Below, piece by piece: positions 17,324-26,513 of a stretch of 64,000 bases of DNA. The number at the start of each line of letters is the position of its first letter. Position 1 is the stretch's first letter. A program made the position numbers and the translations under genes. The stretch comes from Cumulibacter manganitolerans. Its GTDB lineage: Bacteria; Actinomycetota; Actinomycetes; Mycobacteriales; Antricoccaceae. The notes below the pieces were generated by a model. It did not search any database. It was not told where the DNA came from and saw nothing but the letters and a program-made list of their open reading frames with translations. The stretch covers positions 1-64,000 of the forward strand of contig NZ_WBKP01000011.1 of NCBI RefSeq assembly GCF_009602465.1, given 5' to 3'.

Positions 17324-17887
17324 GTGGCAGACACCCAGCCGTACCGGCCTCGCAAGCGCGGATTCGAGTCGTTCAAGGACATGATGTGGTCGTTGATCCC
17401 CATCGTCGTGCTCGTGCTCGGGTTCGTCTACTTCTGCGGGCCGCGTGACTCCCAGGTCAGCACCGTCGATCCGCGCGGCGACGTCCGCGGCGCGGCGCAG
17501 GTGGTCGGCTACCCGCTGGTCGCGCCGGACTCGCTGAGCGAGGACTGGCGCTCGACGGCGTCGACGCTGCTGCGCAAGGACGGCGACGTGGTCGGCGTGT
17601 CGATCGGCTACCGGACGCCGAAGGACCAGCTGGCGCGGTACGTGATCAGCTCGGGGACCCGCGACGAGGTGATCGGCACCGCGCTCGCCGACGCGAAGGT
17701 GCGCACCGACCCCGACGGGTCGGCGGTCGAGCTGGCGGGGCTCGGCTGGGTGCCCGTACGGACCACCGCGGGACACGCGCTGGTCGCCCAGGGCGAGGGC
17801 TTCGTCGCGGTCGTCGCGGGCACCGCGTCGTACGCCGAGCTGCGCGAGCTCGCGGGTGCTGTGCAGCCGCCGGCCAAGGACGGGTAG
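17324..17887 (+). CDS. DUF4245 family membrane-anchored protein
   Basis: This 187-residue protein has a short basic N-terminus (YRPRKRGFESFKDM), one TM helix (about 24-42, SLIPIVVLVLGFVYFCG) and an extracytoplasmic domain. It is like actinobacterial DUF4245 proteins encoded next to glpX. GTG 17324 (VADTQPYRP...) fits the family N-terminus better than upstream frames, which would run into the glpX promoter. No function is established. It is convergent with xseB, leaving only 4 bp between the stops. Confidence 0.85.
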   Translation: MADTQPYRPRKRGFESFKDMMWSLIPIVVLVLGFVYFCGPRDSQVSTVDPRGDVRGAAQVVGYPLVAPDSLSEDWRSTASTLLRKDGDVVGVSIGYRTPKDQLARYVISSGTRDEVIGTALADAKVRTDPDGSAVELAGLGWVPVRTTAGHALVAQGEGFVAVVAGTASYAELRELAGAVQPPAKDG

Positions 17888-17891
17888 CCGG

Positions 17892-18110
17892 CTACGACTC
17901 GTCGTCCTGCTGCACGTGCTCGATCGCAGCGTCGAGCCGTTCCTGTGCCCCGTCGAGCAGCCGCTGGCAGGCGTTCGCGAGCTTCTCGCCGCGCTCCCAC
18001 AGCGCGATCGACTCCTCGAGGCTGATGCCGCCCGCCTCGAGCTTCTGGACGACCTCGCCGAGCGCCTGCCGGGCCTGCTCGTACGTCAGTCCGTCGGTCG
18101 GCTGGGTCAT
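17892..18110 (-). CDS. xseB: Exodeoxyribonuclease VII small subunit
   Basis: This 72-residue helical subunit carries the family pattern LTYEQARQALGEVVQKLEAG followed by LEESIALWERGEKLANACQ and a C-terminal helix. It binds XseA to form the ssDNA exonuclease. ATGA overlap with xseA indicates coupled translation. Confidence 0.95.
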   Translation of the reverse strand: MTQPTDGLTYEQARQALGEVVQKLEAGGISLEESIALWERGEKLANACQRLLDGAQERLDAAIEHVQQDDES

Positions 18111-19342
18111 GTCTGCTCCTTCGGGTGGGTGTTCTCGACGACGAGGTCGATGCGGCCGTCGGTGACCAGCGCGCTCAGCCGGGCCTCGGGCCGGACGTCG
18201 GTGGTCGCGGTCACGACGCCGCCGTCGTCGGCGCGCTGCAGGACGGCGTAGCCCCGGCGCAGCGTGGCGGTCGGCGAGAGTGCGACTATCCGGGCGCGGG
18301 CGGCGGCCAGCGTCTCGCGCTCGATGGCCAGGTGATGGCCGGTGGCGCGACGGGCGCGCTCGCGGCCGCGCTCGATGTCGGCGCGGCGCTCGGAGATCAT
18401 CGACTCCGGTGCGGCGAGCACCGGGCGCGACGTGAGCTGCTCGATGTGGTGGTAGCCGGCGTCGATGCTGCGCTGCAGCGCGGCGCGGATGCGCTCGCGG
18501 GCCTGCGCGATCCGGGCGTGCTCCTCCGCGACGTCGGGGACGATCCGCTTGGCGGCGTCCGTCGGCGTCGAGGCACGCACGTCGGCGACGTAGTCCAGCA
18601 GCGGCGCGTCCGGCTCGTGGCCGATCGCCGAGACGACCGGGGTACGCGCGCGGGCGACGGCGCGCACCAGCGACTCGTCGCTGAACGGCAGCAGGTCCTC
18701 GACCGAGCCGCCGCCACGGGCGATCACGATCACGTCGACGCTGGCGTCGGCGTCCAGCACGCGCAGCGCCCGGATCACCTCGCCGGCGGCCGTGGTGCCC
18801 TGGACGGCGACGTTGGCGACGGTGAACCGCACGGCGGGCCACCGCTTGCGGGCGTTGGTGAGCACGTCCTTCTCGGCCGCGCTGTCGCGCCCGGTGATCA
18901 GCCCGATGTGGCGCGGGAGGAACGGCAGCGTCCGCTTGAGCTCGGCGGCGAACAGTCCCTCGGCCTCGAGCGCCGTGCGCAGGCGCTCGATGCGGGCCAG
19001 CAGGTCACCGAGCCCGACCTGGCGGATCTCCTTCGCGCGCATCGAGAACGACCCACGCTGCGCCCAGAACTCGGCCTTGCAGTGCACGATCACCCGGTTG
19101 CCCTCGGCCAGGCCGCCGTCCACCGCCTGGATCACGCTGGTCTGCGCGGACACCGGCAGCGAGTACGGCGCCTCCAGATCCCGCAGCGTGAGGTAGGCGA
19201 GCTTGGTGCCCTGCCGGACGTTCAGCTGCGCCACCTGGCCCTCGAGCCAGATCGGTCCGAGCCGGTCGATCCACCCGGCGATCTTGGCGGCGATCACGCG
19301 TACCGAGTAGGGGTTCTCCGGTCCCCGTGAGGCAGCGGTCAC
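18107..19342 (-). CDS. xseA: Exodeoxyribonuclease VII large subunit
   Basis: This 411-residue catalytic subunit has an N-terminal OB-fold (about 15-110; WLEGQVAQLNVR is rendered here as IWLEGQVAQLNVRQ), a catalytic core with LITGRDSAAEKDVL and IARGGGSVEDLLPFSDE, and a helical C-terminal arm that binds XseB. The length is normal. It starts 3 bp after the stop of the lipid-droplet-type gene on the same strand, so the three genes form an operon. Confidence 0.96.
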   Translation of the reverse strand: MTAASRGPENPYSVRVIAAKIAGWIDRLGPIWLEGQVAQLNVRQGTKLAYLTLRDLEAPYSLPVSAQTSVIQAVDGGLAEGNRVIVHCKAEFWAQRGSFSMRAKEIRQVGLGDLLARIERLRTALEAEGLFAAELKRTLPFLPRHIGLITGRDSAAEKDVLTNARKRWPAVRFTVANVAVQGTTAAGEVIRALRVLDADASVDVIVIARGGGSVEDLLPFSDESLVRAVARARTPVVSAIGHEPDAPLLDYVADVRASTPTDAAKRIVPDVAEEHARIAQARERIRAALQRSIDAGYHHIEQLTSRPVLAAPESMISERRADIERGRERARRATGHHLAIERETLAAARARIVALSPTATLRRGYAVLQRADDGGVVTATTDVRPEARLSALVTDGRIDLVVENTHPKEQT

Positions 19343-19345
19343 CGG

Positions 19346-20245
19346 CTACTTCTGCAGCGTCTCGAGCCGCGCGCGCAGCATCTGGACGACGGCGTCGCGG
19401 GTCGCGTTGGCCTGCTCGTAGGCGATCAGCTCCTCGAGCTCGGCCGACTTCAGCGTCTTCAGCCGCGAGCGCAGCTGCGGGAGGGTGAGGGTGTCGAACT
19501 CCGGCAGCGACTGCGGCACCGAGGGCGCCGCGGGAAGCGCCTCGCGGGTGACCGCCTCCAGGGCCGGGGGCGAGGCGGCCTCGATCGCGGGCGGGGTCGC
19601 GTCCTCGACCGGAGCCGACGCGACGGGCTCGTCCTTCACCGGGGCGACCTGCTTGGCCGGTGCCCGCTTGGTGGCCGGTCCGGCCCTCTTCGCCGGAGCC
19701 GGCTTCGTGGTCGGCGCTGCCTTCTTCGCGGGCGCTGCCTTCTTGGCCGGCGCCGTCTTCTTGGCCGGCGCCGTCTTCTTCGCGGCGGCGCGACGCCGCG
19801 CGATCGGCAGCTCGTCGGTCTCCGGTTGCAGGTCGAACGCCGAGCCGGGGCCGAGCCCGGCCGACACCGGTCCGTGGCCGGGGGCCGCGGCAGGACGGGC
19901 GTCCGCCTCCGGGACACCGGCCAGACCGGCGGCCTCCTCCGGCAGGGACTGCGCCGGGAGGTCCTCGTCGAAGGTCGCCCACGGCGGGGCCTCGTCGGAC
20001 GGCGGACGCAGCGAGCCCAGCAGCTCGTCACCCTTGGCGACCCACTCGGCGTACTGCTGCTGCACCCGCATCGAGCGGGCGGCGAGGCTGGTCAGCACGT
20101 GCGCGGGCAGCTCGGTGACCCGCTCGGGCAGCCCTCGGGCGTCCTCGATGGCGGTCACCGCGAGGCCGGCGATCGCCTTCAGCGGCGAGGGCAGGTCGGC
20201 GGCGAGGAGGGCGGCGAGCGACGGCGGCAAGGGAGTCTGGGCCAT
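19346..20245 (-). CDS. Lipid-droplet-associated-type protein with Lys/Ala/Pro repeats
   Basis: This 299-residue protein is positioned and built like M. tuberculosis Rv1109c, a family annotated as lipid-droplet-associated. N-terminal amphipathic helices are at about residues 1-80 ([40 protein letters not shown]). A low-complexity middle with histone-H1-like [12 protein letters not shown] repeats occupies about 150-200, and a C-terminal helical module ([35 protein letters not shown]) closes the protein. The rhodococcal relative MLDS binds both lipid droplets and DNA, so the basic repeat could bind DNA; this is inference. The ATG 20245 start is set by the divergent ispH gene. Confidence 0.75.
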   Translation of the reverse strand: MAQTPLPPSLAALLAADLPSPLKAIAGLAVTAIEDARGLPERVTELPAHVLTSLAARSMRVQQQYAEWVAKGDELLGSLRPPSDEAPPWATFDEDLPAQSLPEEAAGLAGVPEADARPAAAPGHGPVSAGLGPGSAFDLQPETDELPIARRRAAAKKTAPAKKTAPAKKAAPAKKAAPTTKPAPAKRAGPATKRAPAKQVAPVKDEPVASAPVEDATPPAIEAASPPALEAVTREALPAAPSVPQSLPEFDTLTLPQLRSRLKTLKSAELEELIAYEQANATRDAVVQMLRARLETLQK

Positions 20246-20318
20246 GCCTCTAGAGTGCACCATCGCCCGGAGCGCTGTCAGCGCGGCAGCGGCTCCCCGC
20301 GGTGCGTACCCTGGGAGC

Positions 20319-21335
20319 ATGGACTCGCACGCACCCGATCTCACCGCGCAAGCCCTCGCTACCGACGTGCCCGCTGCCGACGGCAAGAAGATCCTGCTGG
20401 CCAATCCACGCGGCTACTGCGCCGGCGTCGATCGCGCCGTCGTGACCGTCGAGAAGGCCCTCGAGCTGTACGGCGCCCCGGTCTACGTCCGCAAGCAGAT
20501 CGTGCACAACGTGCACGTCGTGCGCACCCTGGAGGAGCGCGGCGCGATCTTCGTCGAGGAGACCGAGGAGGTCCCGGAGGGCTCGATCGTGGTGTTCTCC
20601 GCGCACGGCGTCGCCCCGGTCGTGCATGAGGAGGCGAAGGTGCGCAACCTGAAGACGATCGACGCGACCTGCCCGCTCGTCACCAAGGTGCACCTGGAGG
20701 CGCGCCGGTTCGCCTCCGACGACTACGACATCCTGCTCATCGGCCACGAGGGCCATGAGGAGGTGATCGGGACGTCGGGGGAGGCGCCGGAGCACATCCA
20801 CCTGATCGACGGCCCCGAGGACGTCGCGAACGTGCAGGTGCGCGACCCCGCGAAGGTCGTGTGGCTGTCGCAGACGACGCTGTCGGTCGACGAGACGATG
20901 CGCACCGTCGCCGCGCTGCGCGAGAAGTTCCCCGACCTGATCTCACCGCCGAGCGACGACATCTGCTACGCGACCCAGAACCGCCAGCTCGCGGTCAAGC
21001 GGTTCGCCGGCGACTGCGACCTGGTGCTCGTGGTCGGCTCGCGCAACTCCTCGAACTCGGTGCGCCTCGTCGAGGTCGCCCTGGAGTCGGGCGCCCGTTC
21101 GTCGTACCTGATCGACTACCCCAAGGACATCCAGCCCGAGTGGCTCGACGGGGTGCGCACGGTCGGCCTGACCAGCGGCGCGTCGGTGCCCGACGAGCTC
21201 GTGCGCGGCGTGATCGACGTGCTCGGCGAGCACGGGTTCCAGGACGTCGAGGTCGTCACCGAGGCGGAGGAACGGCTGACCTTCTCACTCCCGCAGGAGC
21301 TCAAGCGCGACCTGCGCGCCGCCGGACGCCGCTAG
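20319..21335 (+). CDS. ispH: 4-hydroxy-3-methylbut-2-enyl diphosphate reductase
   Basis: This 338-residue [4Fe-4S] enzyme catalyses the last step of the MEP isoprenoid pathway. The three cluster cysteines are C34 ([13 protein letters not shown]), C118 ([11 protein letters not shown]) and C216 (ICYATQNRQ). The substrate-binding [10 protein letters not shown] is present. An N-terminal extension of ~22 residues precedes the core. The last codons and stop are part of a 22-bp tandem duplication. Confidence 0.97.
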   Translation: MDSHAPDLTAQALATDVPAADGKKILLANPRGYCAGVDRAVVTVEKALELYGAPVYVRKQIVHNVHVVRTLEERGAIFVEETEEVPEGSIVVFSAHGVAPVVHEEAKVRNLKTIDATCPLVTKVHLEARRFASDDYDILLIGHEGHEEVIGTSGEAPEHIHLIDGPEDVANVQVRDPAKVVWLSQTTLSVDETMRTVAALREKFPDLISPPSDDICYATQNRQLAVKRFAGDCDLVLVVGSRNSSNSVRLVEVALESGARSSYLIDYPKDIQPEWLDGVRTVGLTSGASVPDELVRGVIDVLGEHGFQDVEVVTEAEERLTFSLPQELKRDLRAAGRR

Positions 21336-21359
21336 CCGCGCCGCCGGACGCCGCTAGCC
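21316..21359. repeat. 22-bp tandem duplication spanning the ispH stop codon
   Basis: GCGCCGCCGGACGCCGCTAG plus CC is present twice in perfect tandem (21316-21337 and 21338-21359). The first copy holds the final ispH codons and TAG; the second lies just after the gene. It looks like a recent slippage or unequal-exchange event with no effect on the protein. Confidence 0.9.
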
Positions 21360-21367
21360 GCGACCGG

Positions 21368-22135
21368 TCAGGAGCGCTCGCCCTTCTTCGAGGTGAGCAG
21401 CCGGATGCCCGCGATCAGCGCCGCCAGCCCGGTGGCGAGCGCCATCGCGGGGAACCCGCGGATGGCCAGGTCGGCGATGCTCGTCACCCGGATCGTGCGC
21501 GCGGACATCAGCAGCACGACGGTCGCCACCACGGCGTAGACCAGTGGCGGCGCGACGATGATCGACAGCAGGTCGCGCTTGCGGGTGACCAGCGCGGCGA
21601 CCGCCGCGGCGAGGGTGAGCCCGATCGCGGTGACGACGCCGATCCGGTCGGTGAACAGGAAGTCGACGATCGCGCCCACCAGGCCGCCGACGACGATGAG
21701 GATGACGCCGCCGAAGCCGGCCATGATGAGGCGTCCACCGGACGTCGAGACGGCCTTGAGGTCGCGGTTCTCGCCCATCTCGGGCTCCACGCGCGTCGAC
21801 TCGTCGTACAGCGGAGCGCGGGGTGCGCGGCGCACGGCGCCGTCCTCGGAGCGGCCCGCGTAGTCCGGATCCAGCCGCGGCCGCGGGCGGTCGCCGGCCG
21901 GCACGCCGGGACGTCGGACGGTGCTGCGCGTCGGGTAGTCGGCCTCGGAGGCACGCGCCCGCACGTCGCCGATGATCTCGCTGGCCGGCCGCCGGGTGCG
22001 GGGGGCGTCGGGCTCCGGTTCGCCGCGGCGGGTCCCGAACGAGTCGTCGACGAATCCGGGACGCACGGCCCACTTCGACCGCGGCGCAGCCGGGTCGTCG
22101 TCGGCTCTCCGGCGGGGCTCGTGCTCGTCGTTCAC
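21368..22135 (-). CDS. DUF6542 family membrane protein
   Basis: This 255-residue protein has a long hydrophilic, Arg/Asp/Pro-rich N-terminal half (about 1-130) and four TM helices in the C-terminal half (about 138-158, 164-182, 188-208, 222-243). This is the actinobacterial DUF6542 arrangement encoded beside ispH (compare Rv1111c). GTG 22135 (VNDEHEPRRR...) is preferred because upstream frames lose coding character. It ends in KKGERS. Function unknown. Confidence 0.75.
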   Translation of the reverse strand: MNDEHEPRRRADDDPAAPRSKWAVRPGFVDDSFGTRRGEPEPDAPRTRRPASEIIGDVRARASEADYPTRSTVRRPGVPAGDRPRPRLDPDYAGRSEDGAVRRAPRAPLYDESTRVEPEMGENRDLKAVSTSGGRLIMAGFGGVILIVVGGLVGAIVDFLFTDRIGVVTAIGLTLAAAVAALVTRKRDLLSIIVAPPLVYAVVATVVLLMSARTIRVTSIADLAIRGFPAMALATGLAALIAGIRLLTSKKGERS

Positions 22136-22380
22136 TCGGCAACCTGTCGGAATCGGTGGGCGGGGCGCTCCCAGGATAGTGCCGGGCGTGCGGGTTCCGT
22201 GTGACGCCGTGCCGCGGCCCTCTGTGTCGCTCACCCGGCTGCGGACGACCTCGGCGCCGACGTCGCGGTCCGATACAGACATCGGGGTCAGGTACAGACC
22301 GAGGACCGAGCACTCCACGGTCTGCGCACGAGCCCACCTCCTGGGCACAACTCCACCGTGACGTCAGCAGGACGGTCGAG

Positions 22381-22405
22381 CCGTGCCGTGCCGTGCCGTG
22401 CCGTG
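22381..22405. repeat. Pentanucleotide repeat (CCGTG)x5
   Basis: Five perfect copies of CCGTG are followed by an imperfect CCGAG, 7 bp beyond the rmuC stop codon in the 276-bp space between rmuC and DUF6542. That space shows no further gene, RNA or clear promoter to me. Such arrays vary in length by slippage. Confidence 0.85.
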
Positions 22406-22411
22406 CCGAGA

Positions 22412-23527
22412 CTAGGCGTGCCGCCGCTCGGGCATCGGGGACGGCGGGGCGGGGGCGTCCAGCGCGGGGTCGGTGAGCCCGGCGGCGGGCGGGTCGGCGA
22501 GGTGCAGCTCGCGCACCGACTGCTCGAGCTGGTCGGGCGTCTCGTGGTCGGTGCTGGTGACGCCGAGCTCGTGCAGCCTGCGGGAGGTGCTCAGCAGGTT
22601 GCGCTCCAGCGAGCCGACGGCCCGGTTGTAGTGCGTGACGCTGCTGGTGAGCGCCGCGCCGACCTTGGACAGGTGACCGGCGAAGATACCGATGCGCTGG
22701 TGCAGCTGCTGGCCGAGCGCGAGGATCTGCTGGGCCTCGCGGGCGACGGTGTCCTGCCGCCAGGTGTGTGCGACGGTGCGCAGCAGCGCGAGCAGCGTGG
22801 ACGGCGTGGCGACGACGACGTTGCGGTCGAAGCCGCGCTCGAGCAGGGCGGGGTCGTGCTGCAGCGCCATCTGCAGGAAGGCGTCGCTGGGCAGGAACAT
22901 CACGGTGAACTCGGGCGAGTCGTCGAGCGCGTCCTGGTAGCCCTTCGAGGCGAGGACGTCGATGTGCGCGCGGACCTGCTTGGCGTGCTCGCGCACCAGC
23001 CGGGCGCGTTGCTGGTCGTCGGCCTCGAGGGCCGCGATGAACGCGGTGAACGGCACCTTGGCGTCGACCGCCACGGACCGCTCGTGCGTGAGATGCACGA
23101 CCAGGTCGGGGCGCAGCCGGCGCTCGTCGTTCGTGGCGGCGTACTGCTCGCTGAAGTCGCAGTGGTCGATCATCCCGGCCGACTCGACGATGCGCCGCAG
23201 CTGCATCTCGCCCCACCGGCCGCGCACCTGCGGGGCGCGGAGGGCGTTGACGAGCGCGGTGGTCTGGGTGCCGAGCGTGGCCTGCAGGGTGTGCATGGCG
23301 CGTACCTGCTCGCGCAGCTCGCCCTGCGCGCGGGCGCGCTCCTTCTCGCCGGTCTGCAGGACGCCCTCGACGCGGGCGAGGGTGTCGCGCAGCGGCCCGA
23401 CGGCGGCGTCGACCTCGAGGGGTACGTCGGCGGGGGCCGAGCGGCGTCCGGCCCAGTAGCCGGCGGCGGCGCCGAGCGCGAGGCAGATGACGGCGATCAG
23501 CAGCACGATCAGGGTGAGTGCGTCCAT
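22412..23527 (-). CDS. rmuC: DNA recombination protein RmuC
   Basis: This 371-residue protein has an N-terminal TM helix (about 5-25, LIVLLIAVICLALGAAAGYW), a coiled-coil stretch (about 45-90) and the RmuC nuclease-like domain with RGRWGEMQLRRIVE, RPDLVVHL, VAVDAKVPF, FLPSDAFLQMAL and ASKGYQDAL. RmuC limits DNA inversion events and affects recombination at repeats. It is short compared with E. coli RmuC, but usual for actinobacteria. Confidence 0.93.
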   Translation of the reverse strand: MDALTLIVLLIAVICLALGAAAGYWAGRRSAPADVPLEVDAAVGPLRDTLARVEGVLQTGEKERARAQGELREQVRAMHTLQATLGTQTTALVNALRAPQVRGRWGEMQLRRIVESAGMIDHCDFSEQYAATNDERRLRPDLVVHLTHERSVAVDAKVPFTAFIAALEADDQQRARLVREHAKQVRAHIDVLASKGYQDALDDSPEFTVMFLPSDAFLQMALQHDPALLERGFDRNVVVATPSTLLALLRTVAHTWRQDTVAREAQQILALGQQLHQRIGIFAGHLSKVGAALTSSVTHYNRAVGSLERNLLSTSRRLHELGVTSTDHETPDQLEQSVRELHLADPPAAGLTDPALDAPAPPSPMPERRHA

Positions 23528-23564
23528 GCCGCTGATGGTGCCCGAGCGCCCCGACAGGTTTCGC

Positions 23565-24482
23565 TCAGCGCGCCGAGCGCGGCGCCGGGTCGTACGCCGC
23601 CCACAGGTGCATGGTGACGTAGGAACGCCAGGGGGCGAAGCGGGCCGCGTGCGCGGCGAGGGCACGGGCGGCGCCGGGCATGCCGAGCGCCTCGGCCGAG
23701 CGGCGGACGATCAGGTCGCCGTCCAGCAGGATGTCGGGGTCGGCGAGCGCGCGCATCCGGACGTAGCCGACCGTCCACGGGCCGATGCCGTGCAGCGCCA
23801 GCAGCCGGTCGCCGGCCTCGGCGGGATCGACGTCCGGGCGCAGGTCGAGCTCCCCGCTGTCCACCGCGGCGCCGAGTGCGTTCAGGGAGCGTCCGCGCGA
23901 GCGTGGCATCGGAAAGGCATCGGGAGCCGCGGCGGCGAGGGCCGCCGGAGCGGGGAACAGGTGGGTGAGCCGGTCGTCCACGGAGAGCGCGGCGGGCAGC
24001 TCGCTGCCGTGTGCCGCGACGATCCGGCCTGCGAGCGCCGACGCGCGGGCGACCGAGATCTGCTGGCCGAGGATCGCGCGCACGGCGAGCTCGTAGCCGT
24101 CGGCGGCGCCGGGCACCCGCAGCCCGGGCCGGGCGGCCACCAGCGGCGCGAGCGCAGGGTCCTCGGCGAGGGCGGCGTCCACCTCGACGGGGTCGGTGTG
24201 CAGATCGAGGACCCGCCGCGCGATCTGCAGGACGGCCGAGGCGTCGCGAGGCGCGGTCGTCAGCGCCAGTACGTCGACCGACCGGCCGTCGGTGCGCAGC
24301 CGTACCGAGCCGGCGCCGCCGTCCAGCACCAGCGAGCGGGCGTAGAGCCACTGGCCGTCGGTCTGCTCGGCGATCTCGACGCCCGGGATGGCCCTGCTGG
24401 CCAGGAACGCGAACAGCCGCCCCGCGTCGTACGGCGTCGGCAGCGCCAGGGTGTGACTGGATCGATGCGCGGCGGTGCTCAC
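23565..24482 (-). CDS. alkA: DNA-3-methyladenine glycosylase II (AlkA type)
   Basis: This 305-residue base-excision glycosylase has an AlkA N-terminal domain (about 10-115) and an HhH-GPD domain (about 125-295) with helix-hairpin-helix LLALHGIGPWTVGYV and catalytic aspartate D256 in LLDGDLIVRRS. In many actinobacteria AlkA is fused to Ada; here it is stand-alone, and no Ada gene is close by. Confidence 0.9.
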   Translation of the reverse strand: MSTAAHRSSHTLALPTPYDAGRLFAFLASRAIPGVEIAEQTDGQWLYARSLVLDGGAGSVRLRTDGRSVDVLALTTAPRDASAVLQIARRVLDLHTDPVEVDAALAEDPALAPLVAARPGLRVPGAADGYELAVRAILGQQISVARASALAGRIVAAHGSELPAALSVDDRLTHLFPAPAALAAAAPDAFPMPRSRGRSLNALGAAVDSGELDLRPDVDPAEAGDRLLALHGIGPWTVGYVRMRALADPDILLDGDLIVRRSAEALGMPGAARALAAHAARFAPWRSYVTMHLWAAYDPAPRSAR

Positions 24483-24522
24483 GCGGCCGATCCTGCCAGG
24501 CCACGCCGACTACGATGTCCGG

Positions 24523-25608
24523 GTGAGTCTCACCATCGGAATCGTCGGGCTGCCCAACGTCGGCAAGTCCACCCTCTTCAACGCCCTGACCCGCAACAAC
24601 GTGCTCGCGGCGAACTACCCGTTCGCGACGATCGAGCCGAACGTCGGCGTGGTCGGCGTCCCGGACCCGCGGCTGGGGGAGCTGGCGAAGGTGTTCGGCA
24701 GCCAGCGCGAGCTGCCGGCGACGGTGTCGTTCGTCGACATCGCCGGCATCGTGAAGGGCGCGAGCGAGGGGGAGGGGCTGGGCAACAAGTTCCTCGCCAA
24801 CATCCGCGAGGCCGACGCGATCTGCCAGGTGGTCCGGGCGTTCAGCGACGACAACGTGGTGCACGTCGACGGCCGGGTCGACCCGCGCTCGGACATCGAG
24901 ACGATCAACACCGAGCTCATCCTCGCCGACCTGCAGACGATCGAGAAGGCGCTGCCGCGGCTGGAGAAGGACGCCCGGAACAAGAAGGACCTGCAGCCGG
25001 TCGTCGCCGAGGTCACCAAGGCCCAGGCGCTGCTGGAGAGCGGGACGACGCTGTTTGCCGGGGCGGCCGGCGCCGGGATCGACATGGACCTGCTGCGCGA
25101 CCTGCACATGCTCACCGCGAAGCCGTTCCTCTACGTCTTCAACGTCGACACCGACGTCCTTTCCGACGACGAGCGCAAGGCCGAGCTGGCCGAGATCGTC
25201 GCGCCGGCCGAGGCGATCTTCCTGGACGCGAAGACCGAGGAGGAGCTCATCGAGCTCGAGCCCGAGGACGCCGCCGAGCTCCTGGAGTCGCTGGGGCAGA
25301 CCGAGTCCGGGCTCGACCAGCTCGCGCACGCGGGCTTCCGGACCCTCGGCCTGCAGACCTACCTGACCGCCGGACCGAAGGAGTCGCGCGCCTGGACGAT
25401 CCCGGTCGGCGCGACCGCGCCCGAGGCCGCCGGGGTCATCCACACCGACTTCCAGCGCGGCTTCATCAAGGCCGAGGTCGTCTCCTTCGACGACCTGATC
25501 GCCACCGGGTCGATGGCGGCGGCGAAGGCCGCCGGCAAGGTCCGCATCGAGGGCAAGGACTACGTGATGGCGGACGGCGACGTCGTGGAGTTCCGCTTCA
25601 ACGTGTGA
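24523..25608 (+). CDS. ychF: Redox-regulated ATPase YchF
   Basis: This 361-residue Obg-family ATPase interacts with ribosomes. P-loop GLPNVGKST is at about 9-17, the switch/G3 is DIAGIVKGAS, and the atypical G4 favours ATP as in all YchF proteins. The C-terminal TGS domain ends with IEGKDYVMADGDVVEFRFNV. GTG 24523 gives the standard N-terminus (MSLTIGIVGLPNVG). Confidence 0.97.
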   Translation: MSLTIGIVGLPNVGKSTLFNALTRNNVLAANYPFATIEPNVGVVGVPDPRLGELAKVFGSQRELPATVSFVDIAGIVKGASEGEGLGNKFLANIREADAICQVVRAFSDDNVVHVDGRVDPRSDIETINTELILADLQTIEKALPRLEKDARNKKDLQPVVAEVTKAQALLESGTTLFAGAAGAGIDMDLLRDLHMLTAKPFLYVFNVDTDVLSDDERKAELAEIVAPAEAIFLDAKTEEELIELEPEDAAELLESLGQTESGLDQLAHAGFRTLGLQTYLTAGPKESRAWTIPVGATAPEAAGVIHTDFQRGFIKAEVVSFDDLIATGSMAAAKAAGKVRIEGKDYVMADGDVVEFRFNV

Positions 25609-25625
25609 AGTGGCGGCTCAACGGC

Positions 25626-26513
25626 TCAACGGCTCAGCCTCGCCTCGGCATCGATGCGTCCGAGCTTGGCGGGGTTGCGGACGGCGTAGATGCGGCTGAT
25701 CCGGCCCTCGGCCACCGCGAAGCTGATCGCCGTGTCGTAGCCGTCGTCGGTGCCCACGATGCGGGCGCCGACGGCGCCGTTGAGCAACGCGGGCAGGATC
25801 CGGGCCTGCGGTGCCAGCCGGCTGAACGAGCCGAGCAGGTTGGCGACCTTCTTCGCCCCGTTCACCGGATTGACGACGGCCTGGGCGATCCCGCCACCGT
25901 CGGCCACGAGCACGACGTCGGGGGCGACGACATCGAGCAGTCCCTGCACGTCTCCGCGCGTCACTGCCTCCATGAACCGCTCGACCACCGCCCGCTGCTC
26001 CGTTTGGCTGACCGCCATCCGTGGACGGCGCTCCGCGACGTGCGTGCGAGCGCGATGCCCGATCTGGCGCACCGCCGCCGGCGACTTGCCGACCGCCTCG
26101 GCGATCGCCTCATACGGCGTGGCGAACACCTCGCGGAGCACGAACACGGCGCGCTCGGTGGGTGAGAGCGTCTCGAGCACCGTGAGCATGGCGAACGAGA
26201 CGCTCTCGGCGAGCTCGACGTCCTCGGCCACATCCGCCGCGGTGAGCAACGGCTCGGGCAGCCACTCACCGACGTACTCCTCGCGGCGCCGGGCGTTGGC
26301 GCGCAGGAGGTCCAGGGCCTTGCGGGTGACCATCCGCACGAGGAATGCCCGCGGGTCGCGCACTGCGGCACGCGCGTCCGCGCCGATCGCGTCCCACCGC
26401 AGCCAGCCGTCCTGCACGACGTCCTCCGCGTCGACGGCGGAGCCGAGCATCTCGTAGGCGACGGTGAACAGCAGCCCACGATGGGCGACGAACGGGTCCT
26501 CGGTCGCGGTCAC
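25626..26513 (-). CDS. ECF41 family RNA polymerase sigma factor
   Basis: This 295-residue sigma factor has sigma2 (about 8-75), sigma4 (about 108-165) and a fused C-terminal SnoaL-like domain (about 170-285) that regulates activity in place of an anti-sigma factor. All three ECF41 landmark motifs are visible: WLPEP in the sigma2-sigma4 linker, DGGG in the SnoaL domain, and NPAKL (consensus NPDKL) near the C-terminus. Its ATG overlaps the stop of the upstream COE gene by ATGA, and a textbook ECF41 promoter precedes that gene, so the pair is probably autoregulated. Confidence 0.93.
   Translation of the reverse strand: MTATEDPFVAHRGLLFTVAYEMLGSAVDAEDVVQDGWLRWDAIGADARAAVRDPRAFLVRMVTRKALDLLRANARRREEYVGEWLPEPLLTAADVAEDVELAESVSFAMLTVLETLSPTERAVFVLREVFATPYEAIAEAVGKSPAAVRQIGHRARTHVAERRPRMAVSQTEQRAVVERFMEAVTRGDVQGLLDVVAPDVVLVADGGGIAQAVVNPVNGAKKVANLLGSFSRLAPQARILPALLNGAVGARIVGTDDGYDTAISFAVAEGRISRIYAVRNPAKLGRIDAEARLSR

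Noticed and set aside
22381-22405. CRISPR-like short repeats
   Set aside because: Head-to-tail five-base units without spacers; a simple sequence repeat.
21368-23216. 620-codon frame across DUF6542 and rmuC
   Set aside because: It reads both real genes out of frame and has shadow composition (Arg/Ala/His-rich).
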